54,697 bases of DNA from DATHYU01 sp033722675 (GCA_033722675.1 JAWVYO010000003.1:1-54697), one strand, 5' to 3'; positions 8,177 through 17,637 are shown, counted from the stretch's first letter. Numbers and translations: made by a program. Notes: generated by a model from the letters alone, not told the origin.

Positions 8177-10783
8177 ATGAAACTGGTCATCGTCGAGTCC
8201 CCGGCCAAGGCCCGCACGATCGCGGGTTTCCTCGGCCGCGACTACGTGGTCGAGTCCTCGATCGGCCACGTCCGGGACCTGCCGCGCTCGGCCGCCGACG
8301 TACCGAAGTCCTACAAGCAGGAGTCCTGGGCCCGGCTCGGTGTCGACACCGAGAACGACTTCAAGCCCCTCTACATCGTCCCCAAGGACAAGAAGAGCCA
8401 GATCACCAAGCTGAAGAAGCTCGTCAAGGAGGCCGACGAGCTCTACCTCGCCACCGACGAGGACCGCGAGGGCGAGTCCATCGCCTGGCACCTCCACGAG
8501 GTGCTCAGCCCCCGCATCCCGGTGCGGCGGATGGTGTTCCACGAGATCACCCCCTCCGCCATCCAGGCCGCCCTCGACGAGCCCCGTGACCTGGACCGCC
8601 GCCTCGTCGACGCCCAGGAGGCACGCCGGATCCTCGACCGACTGTTCGGGTACGAGGTGTCGCCGGTCCTGTGGAAGATGGTGCAGCCGAAGCTGTCGGC
8701 CGGACGGGTCCAGAGCCCGGCGGTGCGCATCGTCGTCGAACGCGAACGCGAGCGGATGGCCTTCGTGTCGGCCTCCTACTGGGACCTCGAGGGCACGTTC
8801 GCGACGGCCGAGGGCGAGGCCTTCGACGCCGGGCTTGTCGCCCTCGACGGGACGCGCCTCGCCTCGGGCCGCGACTTCGCCGCCACCGGCGAGCACACCG
8901 GGGACTCGCTGGTCCTCGACGAGTCGGAGGCCCGGGCGCTCGTCGACGACCTCGAGGGCAGTGAGGCATCGGTCCGGTCGGTGGAGACCAAGCCCTACAC
9001 CCGCAAGCCCTATCCGCCGTTCCGCACCTCCACCCTGCAGCAGGAGGCGGGCCGCAAGCTCCGCTTCTCGTCGTCGCGGACGATGCGCGCCGCCCAGAAG
9101 CTCTACGAGAACGGCTACATCACCTACATGCGGACCGACTCCACGGCGCTGTCGGAGACGGCGGTCACCGCGGCGCGAGGCGAGGTCGAGGCCCGCTACG
9201 GCTCGTCCTATCTGCCGTCGTCGCCCCGCCGGTACGCCGGGAAGGTGAAGAACGCACAGGAGGCCCACGAGGCCATCCGCCCGGCCGGCGACCGGTTCAA
9301 GGCCCCCGACCAGGTGGGCAAGGAGCTCGGCGCACGCTCCGACGAGGCGCTGCTCTACGACCTCGTCTGGAAGCGCACCGTGGCCTCGCAGATGGAGAAC
9401 GCCCGGGGCGAGTCCATGCAGGTCCGGATCGCGGCGACCACCTCGTCGGGGCGCGACGCCGAGTTCGGCACCTCCGGCAAGGTGATCCTCTTCCCCGGCT
9501 TCCTCCGGGCCTACGTCGAGGGCTCCGACGACCCCGACGCCCAGCTCGAGGACCAGGAGCGGCGGCTGCCGCAGCTCGCCGAGGGCGACGACCTCGGCAT
9601 CGCCGCGATGGCCGCCGTCGGCCACGAGACGAAGCCCCCCGCCCGTTACACGGAGGCGTCGCTCGTGAAGCGTCTCGAGGAGCTGGGCATCGGGCGCCCG
9701 TCCACCTACTCGTCGATCATCCAGACCATCCAGGACCGCGGGTACGTCTGGAAACGGGGCAGCGCCCTCATCCCGTCGTTCACCGCGTTCTCCGTCATCA
9801 CGCTGCTCGAGGAGCACTTCCCCCAGCTCGTCGACTTCGACTTCACGGCCCGCATGGAGGACGACCTCGACGAGATCGCCAGTGGCGAGCAGGAGTCCGT
9901 GCCCTGGCTGTCCGACTTCTACTTCGGGAACGGGCATCCGGGCCTCAAGGCGGCGGTGTCCGAGGGCCTCGGCGACATCGATGCCCGCGAGATCAACTCG
10001 ATCCCGATCGGCGAGGACGACGAGGGCCGCGAGATCGTGGCCCGGGTGGGTCGCTACGGGCCGTACCTCGAACGCGGGGAGGACCGCGCCTCCATCCCCG
10101 AGGACGTCCCGCCCGACGAGCTCTCGGTGGAGCGCGCAGCCGCGCTCCTCGACGCCCCCTCCGACGAGCGCGTGCTCGGCACCGATCCCGAGACCGGCCT
10201 CGAGGTCATCGCCCGTCCCGGGCGGTACGGCCCGTACTTCCAGCTGGGCCGGCCCGACGACTACGACGCCAAGGACAAGCCGAAGACCGGGTCGCTCCTG
10301 AAGGGGATGGAGCTGGAGTCCGTCGGACTGGACGACGCGCTCAAGGTGCTGTCGCTCCCCCGGGAGGTCGGCACCGATCCCGAGAGCGGCGACACGATCC
10401 TCGCGCTCAACGGCCGGTACGGGCCCTACCTGAAGAAGGGCTCGGACACCCGAAGCCTCGACACGGAGGACCAGCTGTTCACGGTCACCGTCGACGAGGC
10501 GCTCGCCCTGTTCGCCCAGCCGAAGAAAGGACGCGGTCGCAGCGCTCCGAAGGCGGCGCTGCGCGACCTCGGCGTCGACCCCGACACGGGCATCGGCTAC
10601 GAGGTGCGCGACGGCCGGTACGGGCCCTACGTGACCGACGGCGGCGAGAACGCGTCGCTGCGCAAGGAGGACTCGGTCGAGTCGATGACCATCGAGCGGG
10701 CGCAGGAGCTCCTGGCGGCCCGGCGCGACCGGATCGAGGCCAAGGGCAAGAAGCCGAAGCCCGGAACGGTTCGATCCTCTTAG
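8177..10783 (+). CDS. topA: DNA topoisomerase I
   Basis: Type IA topoisomerase that relaxes negative supercoils. The 868-aa protein opens with the Toprim domain (MKLVIVESPAKARTIAGFLG; acidic DEDREGE near residue 93). The active-site tyrosine is Tyr317 in YITYMRTDS. Instead of zinc fingers it ends in four repeats centred on GRYGPY (VARVGRYGPYLERG, IARPGRYGPYFQLG, LALNGRYGPYLKKG, VRDGRYGPYVTDG), typical of actinobacterial TopA, and then a basic tail. ATG 8177 has GAGAGG 5 nt upstream. In mycobacteria topA lies near holB, as here. Confidence 0.96.
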   Translation: MKLVIVESPAKARTIAGFLGRDYVVESSIGHVRDLPRSAADVPKSYKQESWARLGVDTENDFKPLYIVPKDKKSQITKLKKLVKEADELYLATDEDREGESIAWHLHEVLSPRIPVRRMVFHEITPSAIQAALDEPRDLDRRLVDAQEARRILDRLFGYEVSPVLWKMVQPKLSAGRVQSPAVRIVVERERERMAFVSASYWDLEGTFATAEGEAFDAGLVALDGTRLASGRDFAATGEHTGDSLVLDESEARALVDDLEGSEASVRSVETKPYTRKPYPPFRTSTLQQEAGRKLRFSSSRTMRAAQKLYENGYITYMRTDSTALSETAVTAARGEVEARYGSSYLPSSPRRYAGKVKNAQEAHEAIRPAGDRFKAPDQVGKELGARSDEALLYDLVWKRTVASQMENARGESMQVRIAATTSSGRDAEFGTSGKVILFPGFLRAYVEGSDDPDAQLEDQERRLPQLAEGDDLGIAAMAAVGHETKPPARYTEASLVKRLEELGIGRPSTYSSIIQTIQDRGYVWKRGSALIPSFTAFSVITLLEEHFPQLVDFDFTARMEDDLDEIASGEQESVPWLSDFYFGNGHPGLKAAVSEGLGDIDAREINSIPIGEDDEGREIVARVGRYGPYLERGEDRASIPEDVPPDELSVERAAALLDAPSDERVLGTDPETGLEVIARPGRYGPYFQLGRPDDYDAKDKPKTGSLLKGMELESVGLDDALKVLSLPREVGTDPESGDTILALNGRYGPYLKKGSDTRSLDTEDQLFTVTVDEALALFAQPKKGRGRSAPKAALRDLGVDPDTGIGYEVRDGRYGPYVTDGGENASLRKEDSVESMTIERAQELLAARRDRIEAKGKKPKPGTVRSS

Positions 10784-10811
10784 CGATGGACGCGCCGGGC
10801 CGGCCCGCGCG

Positions 10812-11678
10812 GTGATCCGCCTCCCCGGCACCCCCGTCGCCGCCGAACGATGGGCCGACGTGCCCCGACTGGCCGCCGCCGTGACCTGGCTGGCCGGCCC
10901 GGGGGCCGTGACGGCCCTGCTCGCCTCGCGAGCCGGTCGGCCGCGGCGGGCCGAGCGGCGGTGGGCGGGGTGGGCCCGGCGGCTGCTGGGGCTCCGGGTG
11001 GACCTGCGCGGCCTCGAGCACGTCGATCCGACGCGGCGCTACGTCGTCGCCCCCCTCCACGAGGCCTACGTCGATCCGATCGTGCTCCTGTCGCTGCCGC
11101 TGCGCCTGCGGTTCGTCGGACGGGACGTGGTGACCTCGTCGTGGCCGGTGTCGGCGGCGATGGCGGCCGGCGGTCACCTGTCGGTCCGGCCCGAGCGGCC
11201 GGTCGAGGCGTACCGGCGGATGCTGCGATGGGCCGACACGCTCGGGTCCGGCGACAGCGCCGTCGTCTTCCCCCAGGGGACGCTGCTCGGGATCGAGGCG
11301 GCCTTCTCCGACGGGGCGTTCCGGCTCGCCGAGCGGCTCGACGCGCCCCTGCTGCCGGTGGTGATCTCGGGCACCCACCGGGTGTGGGAGCGCCCGTTCT
11401 CGCCCGTGGTGCGGTTCGGACGACGGGTCTGGGTCGAGGTCCTCCCGCCGGTGCGCCCGGAGGAGGCGATGGGCGGCCGGGAGGAGGTCGAGCGGCGGAT
11501 GCGGGCGGCGGCCCTCGCCGCTCCGGTGGCCCCCCGACGCTACGAGCCCGACCGGGACGGGTGGTGGGACGGGTACCGGTTCGCGATCCACGACGACTTC
11601 CCGGACCTGGCCGCCCGGGTCGCCGAACGTCGATCCCGACCGGGGTCCGCCGACGCAGCCGGTCGCGCCCATCCGTAG
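10812..11678 (+). CDS. Lysophospholipid acyltransferase-like protein (PlsC/LPLAT family)
   Basis: Predicted membrane-associated acyltransferase, 288 aa. The catalytic HxxxxD box appears as PLHEAYVD (His83, Asp88) and the third family block as VVFPQGT (153-157). Two departures from the usual NHxSxxD and FPEGT are seen: Leu replaces the Asn before His, and Gln replaces the Glu that normally contacts the acceptor phosphate. It may therefore use an unusual acceptor or have altered activity. The start is uncertain; GTG 10812 is the first in the open frame and has no good Shine-Dalgarno. Co-directional with topA and the MFS gene. A second, more typical PlsC lies at 14777. Confidence 0.75.
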   Translation: MIRLPGTPVAAERWADVPRLAAAVTWLAGPGAVTALLASRAGRPRRAERRWAGWARRLLGLRVDLRGLEHVDPTRRYVVAPLHEAYVDPIVLLSLPLRLRFVGRDVVTSSWPVSAAMAAGGHLSVRPERPVEAYRRMLRWADTLGSGDSAVVFPQGTLLGIEAAFSDGAFRLAERLDAPLLPVVISGTHRVWERPFSPVVRFGRRVWVEVLPPVRPEEAMGGREEVERRMRAAALAAPVAPRRYEPDRDGWWDGYRFAIHDDFPDLAARVAERRSRPGSADAAGRAHP

Positions 11679-11679
11679 G

Positions 11680-11685
11680 TACCCT
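11680..11685 (+). promoter_or_regulatory. -10-like TACCCT, leaderless position before the MFS gene
   Basis: TACCCT ends 8 nt before ATG 11694, which places the transcription start at or next to the start codon. No Shine-Dalgarno is present between them, as expected for a leaderless message. Confidence 0.45.
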
Positions 11686-11693
11686 CGTCCGGC

Positions 11694-13136
11694 ATGACCG
11701 AAGCCCCACCCCGAGGCGCCTGGGCTCTCCTGAAGGAGGGCCCCTTCTCGCGACTGTGGCGGGCGGGGCTCATCTCGAGCACCGGCGACTGGGTGACGAT
11801 CCTGGCGACGTTGTCGCTGGCCGAGGAACTGGCGGGGAGCGGCGGCATCGTGCTCGCCCTCGTCACCCGGATCCTGCCAGGGCTCTTCTTCGCCGCGATC
11901 GGCGGGATCATCGCGGACCGGCTGAACCGCAAGACGATCATGATCGTCGTCGAGACGGGCCGCGCCGCGCTCGTGCTCGGCCTGGCCTTCGTCGACTCCA
12001 TCGGGACCCTCGTCATCGTGAACCTGCTCCTCGAGGCCTTCACCCTCGTCTTCCAGCCGGCGAAGGAGGCGACGGTCCCGAACCTCGTCCAGCGCAACGA
12101 GCTGGTCCAGGCCAACAGCCTCTCGCTCAGCGCGGCCTACGGGACCTTTCCCCTCGGCGCAGCCCTCTTCCTGGCGATCGCGCCGCTGGCCGGCACCGTG
12201 ACCCTCGGCGGCCTCCTGCCGGGCACGCACGAGGCGCTCGCCTTCCTCCTGGACTCCTTCACGTACCTGGGCTCGGCGATCATCATCTCGACGCTCCCCA
12301 CCCAGGTGGCCCACCGCCGGAAGCGGGCCGACGGGACGAAGAAGAAGCGGGACCTCATGGGCCCCCTGCGGGACCTGAAGGAGGGGGTCGCCTTCGTCGC
12401 CACCCGCGAGCGGGTCCGGTCGGTGGTGCTGGCCATGACGATGGGCCTGGCGGGCGGCGGCATCGTCGTGGTGCTCGGCAAGCCCTACGCCAAGGACGTC
12501 CTCGAGGCCGGGTCCGCCGGCTTCCCGGCGCTGCTCACCGGATTCGGGATGGGTGCGGCGGCGGGGATCGTGATCGTCACCGTCTTCGGACCGCGCTTGA
12601 AGCACAAGGACGCCTCGTTCGCCGTCGCGTTGCTCGTCACGGGGATCGCCCTCGCGGCCACCGGGCTCATCCAGACGCTGCTCGGCGGCGTCGGCTGGAT
12701 CACGATCATGGGGTTCGGCGCGGGGTCCGGGTACGTGCTCGGGTTCGCCCACATGCACGAGCAGGTCGAGGATTCGATCCGGGGCCGTACCTTCGCGGCC
12801 CTGTTCTCGCTCATGCGGATCGGACTGCTCACGTCGATGATGATCGCCCTGCCGCTCGGCGAGGTCTTCGACGGCGTGTTCCCGGGGATGTTCGCCGAGG
12901 GCTCCCGGATCGTTCTGCTGCTCGGCGGGTTCGTGATCTTCGCCAGCGGGGTCGCCACCCTCTGGTCGATCCGGTCCTACGTGTTCGCCGACCCCCTCGC
13001 CGACGAGAGCCGGCGCCGGTCCTTCGAGGCGGCCTCGGAGGCGTTTCGGACCTACCGGCGCCGGCAGTCCGGGGGGCAGGAAACGCAGGAGGTGGAGGCC
13101 GTCGCCCCCGAGATCGAGGAAGCCGGAGACGAATGA
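11694..13136 (+). CDS. Major facilitator superfamily transporter
   Basis: A 480-aa permease with about twelve hydrophobic segments and a charged C-terminal tail. The N-terminal FSRLWRAGLISSTGDWVT and the loop IIADRLNRKTIMI after helices 2-3 are typical of the EntS-like exporter subfamily (MFS_3). A conserved PAKEATVPNLVQRNELVQAN segment follows. Substrate is unknown; the subfamily holds siderophore and drug exporters. The stop overlaps tmk by four bases (ATGA), so tmk and holB are probably transcribed from this gene's promoter. Confidence 0.85.
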   Translation: MTEAPPRGAWALLKEGPFSRLWRAGLISSTGDWVTILATLSLAEELAGSGGIVLALVTRILPGLFFAAIGGIIADRLNRKTIMIVVETGRAALVLGLAFVDSIGTLVIVNLLLEAFTLVFQPAKEATVPNLVQRNELVQANSLSLSAAYGTFPLGAALFLAIAPLAGTVTLGGLLPGTHEALAFLLDSFTYLGSAIIISTLPTQVAHRRKRADGTKKKRDLMGPLRDLKEGVAFVATRERVRSVVLAMTMGLAGGGIVVVLGKPYAKDVLEAGSAGFPALLTGFGMGAAAGIVIVTVFGPRLKHKDASFAVALLVTGIALAATGLIQTLLGGVGWITIMGFGAGSGYVLGFAHMHEQVEDSIRGRTFAALFSLMRIGLLTSMMIALPLGEVFDGVFPGMFAEGSRIVLLLGGFVIFASGVATLWSIRSYVFADPLADESRRRSFEAASEAFRTYRRRQSGGQETQEVEAVAPEIEEAGDE

Positions 13137-13735
13137 CCGTTCGCTACGTCGCCGTCGAGGGTGTCGACGGAGCCGGGAAGACGACGGTCGCCCGGCGGGT
13201 CGTCGAGGCCCTGGGGGCGACCGGCGACGTCCGGTTCGTGCGAGAGCCGGGTGGGACGCCCACCGGCGAGGCCATCCGCGACGTGCTCCTCGACCGCGAC
13301 GGTGTGGTGGCACCGTGGACGGAGGCGCTGCTCTTCGCCGCCGGGCGCGCACAGCTCGCCGCCGAGGTGGTGGGCCCCGCCCTGGAGGCGGGCGCGCTCG
13401 TCGTCAGCGACCGCACCGTGTACTCCTCCCTCGCCTACCAGGGCGGTGCCCGCGGGCTCGGGCTGGGCACCGTGCGCGCCGTCAACGAGGCCGGCCTCCA
13501 GGGGGTGTGGCCCGACCTCGTCGTCCTGCTGCGGGTCGACCCGGCCGAGGCGCTCGCCCGGGAGGACGACGCCGATCGCATCAGCGTCGAGGGGCTCGAG
13601 CTGCAGCGGCGGGTCGCCGACGCCTACGAGGCGCTGGCGCGCGCCGAGCCCGACCGGTTCGTGATCGTCGACGCCCGCCGCCCGATCGACGACGTCGTCG
13701 ATCTCGTGGTCCGGTCGATCGAGGAGCGGCGGTGA
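13133..13735 (+). CDS. tmk: Thymidylate kinase
   Basis: Phosphorylates dTMP to dTDP for DNA synthesis. The 200-aa enzyme has the P-loop GVDGAGKT (residues 10-17), the DR(T/Y) nucleotide motif in VVSDRTVYSSLAYQG, and the usual length of about 200-210. FVREPGGTPTGEAIR is the conserved segment after strand 2. ATG 13133 overlaps the MFS stop, and its own TGA overlaps the GTG of holB. The tmk-holB pairing is widespread in bacteria. Confidence 0.95.
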   Translation: MTVRYVAVEGVDGAGKTTVARRVVEALGATGDVRFVREPGGTPTGEAIRDVLLDRDGVVAPWTEALLFAAGRAQLAAEVVGPALEAGALVVSDRTVYSSLAYQGGARGLGLGTVRAVNEAGLQGVWPDLVVLLRVDPAEALAREDDADRISVEGLELQRRVADAYEALARAEPDRFVIVDARRPIDDVVDLVVRSIEERR

Positions 13736-14793
13736 CGGTCTTCGACGACGTCGTGGGTCACACCGCCGTGACGTCGGTCCTCGAACGGGAGGCCGACCAT
13801 CCCGCGCAGGCCTACCTCTTCGTCGGCCCGGCCTCGGTGGGCAAGGCCACCGTGGCGCGAAGGTTCGCCGCCCGCCTCCTGTGCGGCGGCGACGAGGACG
13901 GGATACGGCGCGTGTTGGCCGGCCTGCACCCCGACCTCCATGTCGTGGAGCCCGACGGCCGCACCGCCCTCACCGTCGACCAGGCCCGGACCACCGCCGC
14001 CCGGGCGGTCCTGGCCCCGGTGGAGGCCGACCGGAAGCTCTTCCTCTTCGAGGAGGCGGGCATGATGAACGACGAGGCCGCCAATGCCCTGCTGAAGACG
14101 CTCGAGGAGCCCACGGGGACCACCGTCTTCCTGCTCGTCGCCGAGTCCGAGGACGACCTCCCCGCCACCGTCGCGAGCCGCTGCCGCACCGTGTTCTTCG
14201 GCCGGGTGACGGAGGAGGAGGTGGTGGCGTCGCTGGTGGGGGCAGGCGTGACCGACGCGCAGGCGGCCCGTGCCGCGAGCACCTCGGGGGGCCGTCCAGG
14301 CCTCGCGAGGATGCTGGCCACCCGGCCGGAGGTCGCGGCCTTCCGCTCGGCGTGGCTCGACGTCCCGTCCAGGCTGAGCGATGCCCCCGGCGACGCCTTC
14401 CGCCTGGCCGAGGAGCTGGTGGCCGCCACCGAGCCCCTCCTGGAGGCGCTCGCCGAACGCCAGGCGAACGAGCTGTCGGCGGTGGAGGACGAGCCGGCCG
14501 CCGCCAAGGCGGTGAAGGACCGCCACGACCGGGAGCGTCGTCGCGCCGACCGGGCGCTCCACGTCACCGGGCTCGAGATCCTCGCCTCCTGGTACCGGGA
14601 CGCCGCCGCCGCCCAGTTCGGTGCGCCGGTGCGCAACCGCGACGTCGCCGGCACCGCGCTCGCCGACGTGCGTCCCGCCCTCGCCGTGGCGCGGGCCACC
14701 CGCGTGCTCGACACCGTCGACTCCCTCGAAGCGAACCAGCGTCCCGACCTCGCGTTCGCGGCGCTCTTCTCCGACCTTGCCGCGCACGGCTGA
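13732..14793 (+). CDS. holB: DNA polymerase III delta' subunit
   Basis: Clamp-loader subunit, 353 aa, with an AAA+ fold: MTVFDDVVGH at the N-terminus, GPASVGKAT at the P-loop (residues 32-40), ANALLKTLEEP and the arginine-finger region ATVASRCRTVFF. The P-loop has Ala where Ser or Thr usually follows Lys, and the zinc-binding cysteines of DnaX are absent, which separates it from the ATPase subunit. GTG 13732 overlaps the tmk stop (GTGA). Residues 240-300 form a Glu/Asp/Lys/Arg-rich helical stretch. Confidence 0.9.
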   Translation: MTVFDDVVGHTAVTSVLEREADHPAQAYLFVGPASVGKATVARRFAARLLCGGDEDGIRRVLAGLHPDLHVVEPDGRTALTVDQARTTAARAVLAPVEADRKLFLFEEAGMMNDEAANALLKTLEEPTGTTVFLLVAESEDDLPATVASRCRTVFFGRVTEEEVVASLVGAGVTDAQAARAASTSGGRPGLARMLATRPEVAAFRSAWLDVPSRLSDAPGDAFRLAEELVAATEPLLEALAERQANELSAVEDEPAAAKAVKDRHDRERRRADRALHVTGLEILASWYRDAAAAQFGAPVRNRDVAGTALADVRPALAVARATRVLDTVDSLEANQRPDLAFAALFSDLAAHG

Positions 14794-15430
14794 GGACGGG
14801 TTCTCCCGGGGCGGCCGGCTCGTCTGGCGCACGGTGCCTCCGCTGGCGCGCCTGCTCTTCGGGGTGGCCTTCGACTTCCGTCGCGAGGGCCACGAGCGCA
14901 TCCCCCCGGGACCCGTCGTGTTCGCCGCCAACCACTTCTCCCACCTCGACCCGGTGATCCTGGGTGCCACCGTGGACCGGCCGGTCCGGTACCTGGCCGT
15001 CGACGAGCTCTACGGGAAGACGGCCTTCTTCGATCGGCTCACCGTGTGGCTCGGGGCGATCCCCATGTCGCGGACGAGGGCCCCCCTCGGTGCCCTCCGC
15101 GTCGCCCTCGACGAGCTGGCGTCGGGCGGCAGCGTCGGCCTGTTCCCCGAGGGGGTGCGCGTCTGGACGTGGGGCGAGGTCGGTCCCAAACGCGGTGCCG
15201 CCTGGCTCGCCCGGCGATCCGGCACGCCCCTCGTCCCCGTCGCGATCTTCGGGACGGACGACGCCATGGGCCGGGGGCAGTTCCGGATCGACCGCCGCCC
15301 GCTGAGCTCCTTCGTCTGTGAGCCGATCCACCCCGCCGACCACGAGGACGCCGAGGATCCGCTGGCCTCGATGGTCGCGACCTGGGAGGAGCGGATCGAC
15401 GCCGGGCTGGCCCGCCTGCGCTCCCGCTAG
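14777..15430 (+). CDS. plsC: 1-acyl-sn-glycerol-3-phosphate acyltransferase (PlsC family)
   Basis: Acyltransferase of phospholipid synthesis, about 217 aa. The catalytic box is ANHFSHLD (His53, Asp58 counted from TTG 14777) and the phosphate-binding block is LFPEGVR. Both are canonical, unlike the paralogue at 10812. The start is unclear: TTG 14777 overlaps holB by 17 nt, and GTG 14834 is an alternative that trims 19 residues; neither has a good Shine-Dalgarno, so translational coupling with holB is likely. Function is well supported, exact N-terminus is not. Confidence 0.85.
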   Translation: MPRTAEDGFSRGGRLVWRTVPPLARLLFGVAFDFRREGHERIPPGPVVFAANHFSHLDPVILGATVDRPVRYLAVDELYGKTAFFDRLTVWLGAIPMSRTRAPLGALRVALDELASGGSVGLFPEGVRVWTWGEVGPKRGAAWLARRSGTPLVPVAIFGTDDAMGRGQFRIDRRPLSSFVCEPIHPADHEDAEDPLASMVATWEERIDAGLARLRSR

Positions 15431-15445
15431 CCGCCGGGCCGTTCC

Positions 15446-15451
15446 TACGCT
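15446..15451 (+). promoter_or_regulatory. -10-like element TACGCT for the 15479 gene
   Basis: TACGCT lies in the 48-nt gap after plsC and predicts a leader of about 20 nt holding the Shine-Dalgarno GGGGGAG just upstream of GTG 15479. Confidence 0.4.
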
Positions 15452-15478
15452 CGGAGCACCGCGAACGGGGGAGTCCCA

Positions 15479-16399
15479 GTGAAGATCGCCATCACCGGAT
15501 CGAGCGGCCTCATCGGCACGAAGCTCGTCGCCACGCTCGAGGGGGCCGGGCACGAGGTCGTGCGGGTCACGCGACCCTCCTCGGAGTCCACCGACGGCGA
15601 GATCACCTGGCAGCCGTCGGAGGGTGCGATCGACCCGGCGGACCTCGAGGGGTTCGACGCCGTGATCAACCTGAACGGCCGCTCGATCGGCGAGCGTCGC
15701 TGGACGGAGGCGGAGAAGGCCCTCATCTACGACAGCCGGATCGACAGCACGCGCCTGCTGGCGACGACGCTCGCCGGCCTGGAGGACAAGCCGTCGGTGT
15801 TCGTCTCGGCCTCGGCCATCGGCTACTACGGCGATCGCGGCGACGAGGTGCTGACCGAGGACGCCGAACCGGGCGAGGGGTTCTTCCCGCGGGTCTGCGC
15901 CGACTGGGAGGCGATGACGGCGCCCGCCGCCGACGCCGGGATCCGCGTCGTCACGATCCGCACCGGGGTGGTGCTCGACGGCGACGGCGGGGCGCTGGGT
16001 CGGCTCCTCGCGCCGCTCGGGCCCTCGTGGATCAGCCCCTACCGGTGGGGTCTGGGCGGCTGGATCGGATCCGGCCGCCAGTGGATGTCGTGGATCTCCA
16101 TGGACGACGAGGTACGGGCGATCGTCCATCTTCTCGGCTCGGAGGTGTCGGGCCCGGTCAACCTCGTGGCACCGGAGCCCGTACGGAACAAGACCTTCAT
16201 GAAGGCGGTCGGAACGGCCCTGGGGCGGCCGGTGTGGCTGCCCATCCCGAAGTTCGTCCTGAAGCTGTTCCTGGGGACCGAACTCGCCAGGAACACGCTG
16301 TTCGACAGCCTGCGGGTCTCGTCGCAGCGGCTCCAGGACGACGGGTTCGTCTTCGAGGACACGGACCTGGTGGCGGCGCTCCGGGAGGAGATCGGCTGA
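15479..16399 (+). CDS. NAD-dependent epimerase-like SDR protein (TIGR01777/YfcH family)
   Basis: Atypical short-chain dehydrogenase of 306 aa. It begins MKIAITGSSGLIGTKLVATL, the glycine-rich dinucleotide loop, and has the family hallmark VFVSASAIGYYGDRGDE with the YxxxK-like tyrosine. The C-terminal DUF1731 region (NLVAPEPVRNKTFMKAVGTA, then RPVWLPIPKFVLKLFLGTE) completes the family layout. The reaction is unknown; homologues are linked to cell division in cyanobacteria and to stress in E. coli. Its stop overlaps the next ATG by one base (TGATG), pairing it with a FAD enzyme. Confidence 0.87.
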   Translation: MKIAITGSSGLIGTKLVATLEGAGHEVVRVTRPSSESTDGEITWQPSEGAIDPADLEGFDAVINLNGRSIGERRWTEAEKALIYDSRIDSTRLLATTLAGLEDKPSVFVSASAIGYYGDRGDEVLTEDAEPGEGFFPRVCADWEAMTAPAADAGIRVVTIRTGVVLDGDGGALGRLLAPLGPSWISPYRWGLGGWIGSGRQWMSWISMDDEVRAIVHLLGSEVSGPVNLVAPEPVRNKTFMKAVGTALGRPVWLPIPKFVLKLFLGTELARNTLFDSLRVSSQRLQDDGFVFEDTDLVAALREEIG

Positions 16400-17637
16400 T
16401 GGCGGACGTCGCGGTCGTCGGCGCCGGTCTGGCCGGGCTGTCGACGGCGGTCCGCCTCCGGGAAGCCGGCCTGGAGGTGACCGTGCTCGAGGCCGCCGAC
16501 GACGTCGGCGGACGGGTCCGCACCGACGCCGTGGACGGGTTCCTGCTCGACCGCGGGTTCCAGGTGTATCTCACCGCGTACCCCGAGGGCCGGGCGATCC
16601 TGGATCACGACGCCCTCGACCTGCGGGCGTTCGAGCCGGGGGCGCTCGTCTGGTTCGACGGGCGCCTGCACCGCGTGGCCGACCCCCTCCGGCGGCCGAC
16701 GTCGCTCTGGTCGACGCTGCGAGCCCCCATCGGGTCGCCGCTCGACAAGCTGCGCGTGGCTCGACTCCGTGTCCGGCTGCGGTCCGTGGACCCCGTCGCG
16801 GTCCTCGAGGAGGACGACGACCGGTCGACCCTCGAACAGCTCCGGGAGCTGGGCTTCTCCGACCGGATGATCGACCGGTTCTTTCGGCCCCTCTTCGCCG
16901 GCATCACGCTGGACCGCGATCTGTCCACCTCCGCCAAGGTGTTCCGGTTCGTGTTCGGGATGCTGACGGAGGGGGTGGCGGCCGTGCCCGCTGCGGGCAT
17001 GGGGGCGATCCCCCGACAGTTGGCCGACCGGCTGGGGCCCGGCATCGTGCGCCTCGGCACCCGCGCGGAGCGGGTGGAGGGCACGACGGTGCGCCTCGCC
17101 GACGGCGGAGAGGTGCGGTCGCGGGCGATCGTGATCGCCACCGAGGGACCGGAGGCGGCCCGGCTGGTGGGGGTCGACGAGCCCCGGTCCCGTGGCGTGA
17201 CGGGTCTCTACTTCTCGGCGCCCGTGGGGCCGATCGGCCGGCCGGTCCTCGCCCTCGACGGCGAGACGCGGGGCCCGGTGAACAACGTCGCGGAGATGAG
17301 CGCGGTCGCCCCGGGTTACGCATCGCGTGGCCGGGCGCTCGTGGCCGTCCAGGCCCTGGGCACCGGCGGCGGCACTGTGTCGGTGGCGACCGAGGAGCTC
17401 AAGCGCTGGTTCGGCCTCGGCGTCGAGGACTGGGAGGTCGTGGGTGAGTACCGCATCCCCCACGCGCAGCCCGACCAGCGTCCGCCCTTCTCCGGCACGC
17501 TCCCGGCACGGCTGGGTGACGGTCGCTACGTCGCCGGCGACCACCGGGCCAGTGCGTCGATCAACGGCGCCCTGCGGTCCGGCCGGCTGGCGGCCGCCGC
17601 CGTCGCCGAGGATCTCGGCGTCACAGCCGCGGTGTAG
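16399..17637 (+). CDS. FAD-dependent amine-oxidase-like oxidoreductase
   Basis: A 412-aa flavoprotein of the amine oxidase/phytoene desaturase superfamily. The N-terminus MADVAVVGAGLAGLSTAVRL is the FAD dinucleotide loop, followed by LEAADDVGGRVRT, the second FAD signature. The C-terminal GDGRYVAGDH is the third FAD contact. FFRPLFAGITLDRDLS matches the family of small desaturase-like enzymes often fused to or paired with SDR proteins. Substrate is unknown; carotenoid-type or amine substrates are both possible. Translationally coupled to the SDR gene upstream, suggesting consecutive redox steps. Confidence 0.83.
   Translation: MADVAVVGAGLAGLSTAVRLREAGLEVTVLEAADDVGGRVRTDAVDGFLLDRGFQVYLTAYPEGRAILDHDALDLRAFEPGALVWFDGRLHRVADPLRRPTSLWSTLRAPIGSPLDKLRVARLRVRLRSVDPVAVLEEDDDRSTLEQLRELGFSDRMIDRFFRPLFAGITLDRDLSTSAKVFRFVFGMLTEGVAAVPAAGMGAIPRQLADRLGPGIVRLGTRAERVEGTTVRLADGGEVRSRAIVIATEGPEAARLVGVDEPRSRGVTGLYFSAPVGPIGRPVLALDGETRGPVNNVAEMSAVAPGYASRGRALVAVQALGTGGGTVSVATEELKRWFGLGVEDWEVVGEYRIPHAQPDQRPPFSGTLPARLGDGRYVAGDHRASASINGALRSGRLAAAAVAEDLGVTAAV

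Noticed and set aside
16190..16220. GGAAC-N18-GTC resembling an ECF promoter
   Set aside because: It lies deep inside the SDR gene and has GTC rather than GTT; the following gene is translationally coupled and needs no promoter there.
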